The position numbers and the translations under genes were made by a program. The notes under the pieces were generated by a model. The model did no database searches and was not told the DNA's origin. It saw only the letters and a program-made list of their open reading frames with translations. A DNA stretch of 61,527 nucleotides, from positions 1 through 61,527 of the forward strand of contig VSSA01000024.1 in NCBI GenBank assembly GCA_008123405.1, in the 5' to 3' direction. This document shows positions 57,499-61,527 of this stretch, piece by piece (position 1 is the stretch's first letter; each line of letters starts with the position of its first letter). Source of the DNA: Nocardioides sp. BGMRC 2183 (GTDB lineage: Bacteria > Actinomycetota > Actinomycetes > Propionibacteriales > Nocardioidaceae).

Positions 57499-57670
57499 GC
57501 TGACCCGGCTCAAGTGCACACGCAGATCGCGCTGACCCGGCTCAAGTGCACACGCAGATCGCGCTGACCCGTCGCGAATGCGCACCAAATCTGTTGGTCG
57601 ACGCTCGGGCGGCGTGCGTTTGAGCCGGGTCGGCGGGATCCAGGTGTGCGTTTGAGCCGGGTCAGCGCGC
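57499..57670. repeat. Two direct 32-bp repeats plus two inverted partial copies
   Basis: A 32-bp unit starting GCTGACCCGGCTCAAG is present twice in tandem (57499-57530, 57531-57562), with 8 more matching bases. Two shorter reverse-complement copies of its TGACCCGGCTCAA core occur at 57614-57631 and 57644-57670. The last overlaps the fbiC stop codon. The layout can fold into a large stem after fbiC on the minus strand. No gene is seen in 57383-57661. Confidence 0.8.
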
Positions 57671-60232
57671 CGGCGGTACGCCGTACAGCGTGGTGCGCTC
57701 GACCACTGGCCGATCGATGCCGGCGCCGATCTCGACGAGTTCCTCGACCGTCTTGGCGGAGCCGTGCTCGGAGCCGGCCATCCGCGAGATGGTCTCCTCC
57801 ATCAAGGTGCCGCCGAGGTCGTTGGCCCCGGCGTTGAGCATCGCGCGGGTGCCGTCGACGCCGAGCTTGACCCAGGAGGTCTGGATGTTGGGCACCCGAC
57901 CGTGGAGCAGGATGCGCGCCATCGCATGGACCGCGAGGTTGTCGCGCAGGGTGGGGCCCGGGCGGGCCACGCCGGCCAGGTAGATCGGTGCGGAGGTGTG
58001 CACGAAGGGCAGCGGCACGAACTCGGTGAATCCCTGCACGCCGTTGTCCAACGCGGTGTCGTGGACCCGCTTGAGCACGTTGAGGTGGCCGACCCAGTGG
58101 CGGGGGTTGTCGACGTGGCCGTACATCATCGTCGAGGTGGTCGGCACGCCGACGCGGTGCGCGGTGGAGACGATCTCGATCCAGGTCTTGGCCGGCAGCT
58201 TGCCCTTGGTCAGCACCCAACGGACCTCGTCGTCGAGGATCTCTGCGGCGGTGCCGGGTAGCGAGCCGAGTCCGGCCTCGCGGGCCTTGATCAGGAAGTC
58301 CTCGATGGAGAGTCCGGTGCGGGCGGTGCCGTTGACGACCTCCATCGGGGAGAACGCATGCACGTGCATGTCCGGGACCCGCTGCTTGACCGCGGCGACC
58401 AGATCGAAGTAGGCGTTCGCGGGAAGCTGGGGGTCGATGCCGCCCTGCATGCAGACCTCGGTCGCACCCAGGTCCCAGGCCTCCTGGGCACGGTCGGCGA
58501 CCTCGTCGTAGGAGAGCGAGTAGGCGTCGGCGTCGCTGCGACGCTGGGCGAAGGCGCAGAAACGGCAGCCGACGTAGCAGACGTTGGTGAAGTTGATGTT
58601 CCGGTTGACCACATAGGTGACGTCGTCGCCGACGGTCTCCTTGCGTAGGTCGTCGGCAAGCCGGGTCACGGCGCGGAGCAGGTCACCCTCGGCGGTCATC
58701 AAGGTGAGGGCGTGCTCGTCGGAGAGGTCGACCTGACCGGTCGCGGCGGCGGCCTCGGCGGCGCGAAGTGCGGCGCCGCCCTCGGCGTGCAGCACCGCCG
58801 GCGCACCGTCGATCAGCCCGGTGCGCTGCGCCGCTTCGTTCACAGCAGCCCAGTCGCCGTACACGGAACCGAAGTCACTGCGCCGGTCCTCGGTGCGACC
58901 CTCGGTGTCAACGGCCGCATGGAGGTCGGTGCGCCCGGCGGACTCGAAGCCACCGTCCGGCTCCTGCCAGGGTCGGCCCACCGGCTTCACGCCGTCGATC
59001 GCCAGTCCGTCGGGTCCGGCCAGGGCGGCAACGTGGCCGAGGACGCGCGGGTCGATCCAGGCCTCGCCACCCTCCAGCGCCCCACGCACGTACTCCGGGT
59101 GCACGGTGAGGCGGGCCGCCAGGTCGAACCCGCACTCGGCGCTGATCGCACGCAGGCGGTCCAGCGAGGGCCAGGGACGTTCGGGGTTCACGTGGTCGGG
59201 GGTCAGCGGCGAGACCCCGCCCCAGTCGTCGACACCGGCCTCGAGCAGCGCGCGGCACTCGGCGGTGCCCTCGGCGTGGTCGACCAGGTTCGGCGGCGCC
59301 TGGATCCGGGCCTTCGGGCCGAGCACCAACCGGGTCACTGCGATCGCTGCCCGGTACTCGCTCAGTCCGAGGTCTCCCGCGTGCCGCATCGCGGTGTCCG
59401 GCTTGGCCCGGAAGTTCTGGACGATGACCTCCTGGATGGCGCCGTAGGCACGCGAGGTGGTCCGCAGCGCGAAGATCGTCTCGGCGCGTTCGGTCAGGTT
59501 CTCCCCGATGCCGACCAGCAGGCCCGTGGTGAACGGGATGCCGTGTCGTCCTGCGTCCTCGAGCACGCGGAGGCGGACGTCGGGGTCCTTGTCCGGTGAG
59601 CCGAAGTGGGCCTCGCCCTTGGTCTCGAACAGACGCCGCGAGGTGGTCTCCAGCATCATCCCCATCGAGGGGGAGACCGGCTTGAGCCGGTTCAGCTCCT
59701 CCCACGACATCACTCCGGGATTGAGGTGGGGCAGCAGCCCGGTCTCCTCCAGCACCCGGATCGCCATCGCCCGGACGTAGGCGAGGGTGGAGTCGTAGCC
59801 GCGCTCGTCGAGCCAGGCACGAGCCTCGGGCCAGCGGTCCTCGGGCCGGTCGCCGAGGGTGAACAGCGCCTCCAGGCAACCGAGCTCGGCACCTTGTCGG
59901 GCGATCTGCACGATCTCGTCGGGGGAGAGGAAGAGGTCCTCGCCCTTGCGGCGCAGCTGGCCCGGCGTCTCGACGAACGTGCAGTAGTGGCACCGATCGC
60001 GGCAGAGCTTGGTGACCGGGATGAACACCTTCGGTGAGTACGTCACCGTCCCGGGCCGGCCGGCCGCCACCAGGCCCGCGTCGCGGACCTTGCCAGCCGC
60101 GGCCGTCAGCCGGTCCAGGTCGTCGCCGGTCACGGCGAGCAGCACCGCTGCCTCGTCGACATCCAGCGCTGCGCCGCGTTCGGCCCGGGCCAACGCGCGC
60201 CGGATCTGCTGGGGGGTGGGCGCCTCGTTCAT
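57662..60232 (-). CDS. fbiC: FO synthase, CofG-CofH fusion (F420 biosynthesis)
   Basis: An 856-residue protein with two radical-SAM domains that together make the deazaflavin FO, the chromophore of coenzyme F420. Domain 1 (CofG) has CRDRCHYC with Cys at about 77, 81 and 84; domain 2 (CofH) has CYVGCRFC near 554-561. Both CxxxCxxC clusters are intact. ATG 60232 is preferred to an in-frame GTG at 60256 because a -10-like TAGCCT lies 7 nt upstream, as in a leaderless gene. Such fusions are typical of actinobacteria. Confidence 0.96.
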   Translation of the reverse strand: MNEAPTPQQIRRALARAERGAALDVDEAAVLLAVTGDDLDRLTAAAGKVRDAGLVAAGRPGTVTYSPKVFIPVTKLCRDRCHYCTFVETPGQLRRKGEDLFLSPDEIVQIARQGAELGCLEALFTLGDRPEDRWPEARAWLDERGYDSTLAYVRAMAIRVLEETGLLPHLNPGVMSWEELNRLKPVSPSMGMMLETTSRRLFETKGEAHFGSPDKDPDVRLRVLEDAGRHGIPFTTGLLVGIGENLTERAETIFALRTTSRAYGAIQEVIVQNFRAKPDTAMRHAGDLGLSEYRAAIAVTRLVLGPKARIQAPPNLVDHAEGTAECRALLEAGVDDWGGVSPLTPDHVNPERPWPSLDRLRAISAECGFDLAARLTVHPEYVRGALEGGEAWIDPRVLGHVAALAGPDGLAIDGVKPVGRPWQEPDGGFESAGRTDLHAAVDTEGRTEDRRSDFGSVYGDWAAVNEAAQRTGLIDGAPAVLHAEGGAALRAAEAAAATGQVDLSDEHALTLMTAEGDLLRAVTRLADDLRKETVGDDVTYVVNRNINFTNVCYVGCRFCAFAQRRSDADAYSLSYDEVADRAQEAWDLGATEVCMQGGIDPQLPANAYFDLVAAVKQRVPDMHVHAFSPMEVVNGTARTGLSIEDFLIKAREAGLGSLPGTAAEILDDEVRWVLTKGKLPAKTWIEIVSTAHRVGVPTTSTMMYGHVDNPRHWVGHLNVLKRVHDTALDNGVQGFTEFVPLPFVHTSAPIYLAGVARPGPTLRDNLAVHAMARILLHGRVPNIQTSWVKLGVDGTRAMLNAGANDLGGTLMEETISRMAGSEHGSAKTVEELVEIGAGIDRPVVERTTLYGVPPAR

Positions 60233-60239
60233 CCCGTTC

Positions 60240-60245
60240 AGGCTA
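60240..60245 (-). promoter_or_regulatory. Candidate -10 for leaderless fbiC
   Basis: On the minus strand TAGCCT is followed by 7 nt and ATG 60232, the same geometry as guaB. No ribosome site is present. Confidence 0.4.
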
Positions 60246-60303
60246 ACGCTCGCCACTCCGAGTGCCGCGTGCGGTCCGCAGGGTGGTGGGGTGGGCCAGG
60301 CTC

Positions 60304-60327
60304 AGCTTGGATTCGGAAATCCAAGCT
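60304..60327 (-). terminator. Terminator of the membrane protein gene
   Basis: AGCTTGGATT (60304-60313) pairs perfectly with 60318-60327 around CGGA. It touches the stop codon of the upstream minus-strand gene. Confidence 0.65.
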
Positions 60328-61527
60328 CAGTTCGGCAGCTTGGCGGTCATCCCGTCCACGATGCCGACGAAGTCGTCCGACCAGTTGGGCAGCGCCGACC
60401 AGGTCACGATCACGCCGCGACCGGTGTGCGGGCTCGTGGTTCTGAACGTGCACTCACCGCTCTGGGAGTCGCAGTCGCCGCCGTTCTGACGCAGCGTCGC
60501 GGTGACCTCGGAGAAGGAGGCGAAGCCCTCGTAGTGCAGCTCCCACGACCGGCAGTTGTCGATGCCGTCGGCGGTGCAGCGGCGCAGCTCGCGCCAGTAG
60601 ATCTTCTTGGGCTTGGCCTTCCCGCACTCCTCGCTGGTGGCTTCGGACTCGCTGCCCCAGGCATAGCTGGCGGTGACCCGGACGGTGACGCAGACCTTGG
60701 CGCCACCCTCCTCCGCGTCGGCGCGATAGCTCGAGCCCCGCAGGGCACGTTCGGAGTCGCCGTCGGCGATGGTGACCTTGGCCGTGGCGTTCTCCGCTGC
60801 GCTCTCCTCGAAGGTGAACTTCACGCCGCGGTAGACGGGAGTGGTGCTGGCCTTGCCGACACTCGGATCGGTCACGTAGCACTCGTCGAGCTCGGCGACC
60901 GCCGCGTCGGAGGCCTCGGCCGCCGCGTCACCGGAGGCCTCGAGGGCGTCGACGGCCAGGAAGTCGGCGATCGGCTCGGTGCCGATGTCGCCCAGGCACG
61001 CGGTGTCGGCGAGCCCCCACTCCTCGCCGAGCTGCTCCTCCCAGTCGTCGGAGCAGTCGAGTACGGCGGTGGTGAACGCGGAGGCGTCCTCGGCCTCCCA
61101 GTCCCCGGTGTAGGTCCAGCTGTCGCCGTCCTTCTCGATCACGCCGGTCTCGGCCAGTGCGCCGGAGCGTCGATCGCCGATCAGGTCGTCGGCGGCGCAC
61201 TGCAGCTGGCTCTCCGATGCCCACGCGGGGCCGGGTACCTCGGCGGCGATGACGTCGGCGGCCTCCTGGTCGGCGGCACTGAGCGGCCCGAAGCCGAGCC
61301 GACCGGTGAAGAAGGCCCAGCCGCCGGCGGCGAGACCCACGATCAGCACCAGCACGACCACGCCGAGCGTGATCAGCAGCCCGGTACGGCGCTTCTTCGG
61401 CGGCGGCCCCCACTGGCCACCGCCACCTCCGGGACCGTACGGCGACCCCGGCGGCGGTCCCTGCGGCGGCCACCCGCCCCCGGGAGGCCCCGGCGGCGGT
61501 CCGACCGGCGGGCCGGACGGGGGTCCT
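60327..61527 (-). CDS. Pro/Gly-rich single-pass membrane protein (5' end beyond window)
   Basis: At least 399 residues. The frame stays open to the window edge, so the true start lies outside. The N-terminal part is cytoplasmic and Pro/Gly-rich (repeats like GPPPG, ending GPPPKKRRTG), then one TM helix (LLITLGVVVLVLIVGLAAGGWAFF region, about 61318-61385). An extracytoplasmic domain follows with about ten Cys and many acidic residues. The layout resembles actinobacterial surface proteins with a proline-rich tail, some annotated as septum-formation or DUF4190-type, but no family is certain. A GTG at 61359 is not the likely start because it would lose half the TM helix. Confidence 0.7.
   Translation of the reverse strand, partial: GPPSGPPVGPPPGPPGGGWPPQGPPPGSPYGPGGGGGQWGPPPKKRRTGLLITLGVVVLVLIVGLAAGGWAFFTGRLGFGPLSAADQEAADVIAAEVPGPAWASESQLQCAADDLIGDRRSGALAETGVIEKDGDSWTYTGDWEAEDASAFTTAVLDCSDDWEEQLGEEWGLADTACLGDIGTEPIADFLAVDALEASGDAAAEASDAAVAELDECYVTDPSVGKASTTPVYRGVKFTFEESAAENATAKVTIADGDSERALRGSSYRADAEEGGAKVCVTVRVTASYAWGSESEATSEECGKAKPKKIYWRELRRCTADGIDNCRSWELHYEGFASFSEVTATLRQNGGDCDSQSGECTFRTTSPHTGRGVIVTWSALPNWSDDFVGIVDGMTAKLPN

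Noticed and set aside
57499-57562. Tandem 32-bp repeats as a CRISPR array
   Set aside because: The units are directly adjacent with no spacers and no cas genes are present.

Overview
The window is about 61.5 kb of very GC-rich DNA from an actinobacterium, most likely a Nocardioides-like member of the Propionibacteriales. The evidence is the strong G/C third-position bias, start/stop overlaps of the GTGA and ATGA kind, a fused F420 FO synthase (FbiC), a groES-groEL1 operon with two CIRCE operators and a His-rich GroEL tail, paired GuaB/GuaB3 genes, and a Streptomyces-like xylose system. The order groES-groEL1, guaB, guaB3, ChoD-like oxidoreductase, guaA recalls the corresponding Mycobacterium region. 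No tRNA, rRNA, CRISPR array, transposase or phage gene was recognised.

Region 1 (about 0.1-22.7 kb) is a lipid/acid catabolic island. It starts with an MMPL exporter, an MpaB-type oxygenase and a TetR regulator facing a KstR2-like operator. A tightly overlapping operon follows (4.06-13.3 kb): thiolase, two SDRs, an MDR reductase, a FabG-like SDR, an APH-type kinase, its partner ACAD10/11-type dehydrogenase, and a likely heteromeric acyl-CoA dehydrogenase pair. The kinase/dehydrogenase pair is the bacterial counterpart of the 4-hydroxyacyl-CoA route (ACAD10/11, LvaA/LvaC). A divergent PucR regulator then faces a LivGFHM-K type ABC importer followed by an acyl-CoA synthetase and another acyl-CoA dehydrogenase. 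My reading is uptake of a carboxylic acid, CoA activation, and beta-oxidation with 4-hydroxy handling; the substrate is unknown.

Region 2 (22.8-43.1 kb) is more conserved chromosome: a THUMP-like methyltransferase, groES-groEL1, an ACT-GNAT acetyltransferase, zwf, guaB, guaB3 and guaA. Several of these show leaderless-type promoters. Interspersed are a KstR-box operon (second APH kinase, lipocalin-like unknown protein, aldehyde dehydrogenase), a succinate-semialdehyde-type dehydrogenase, and a GMC oxidoreductase with a Cys cluster. Two unrelated-looking genes with AbiEi-like and/or DUF559 (Vsr-like nuclease) domains (31.4-32.4 kb and 40.3-41.4 kb) are each bracketed by a locus-specific matched pair of long palindromes. 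This is the least explained structure in the window.

Region 3 (43.1-48.9 kb) holds an EAL-sensor-PAS-GGDEF protein of inverted domain order. It also holds a second KstR-box operon (DUF1295 steroid-reductase-family membrane protein, FAD oxidoreductase, GNAT) and a 47-residue GPGG-type membrane protein. Region 4 (49.0-57.5 kb) is a xylose regulon: xylB-xylA-ROK on the plus strand and xylF-xylG-xylH-ROK on the minus strand. The two ROK genes overlap tail to tail, and there are separate palindromic operators and a CRP-like site. Region 5 (57.5-61.5 kb) has a repeat cluster, fbiC, and a membrane protein cut by the window edge.
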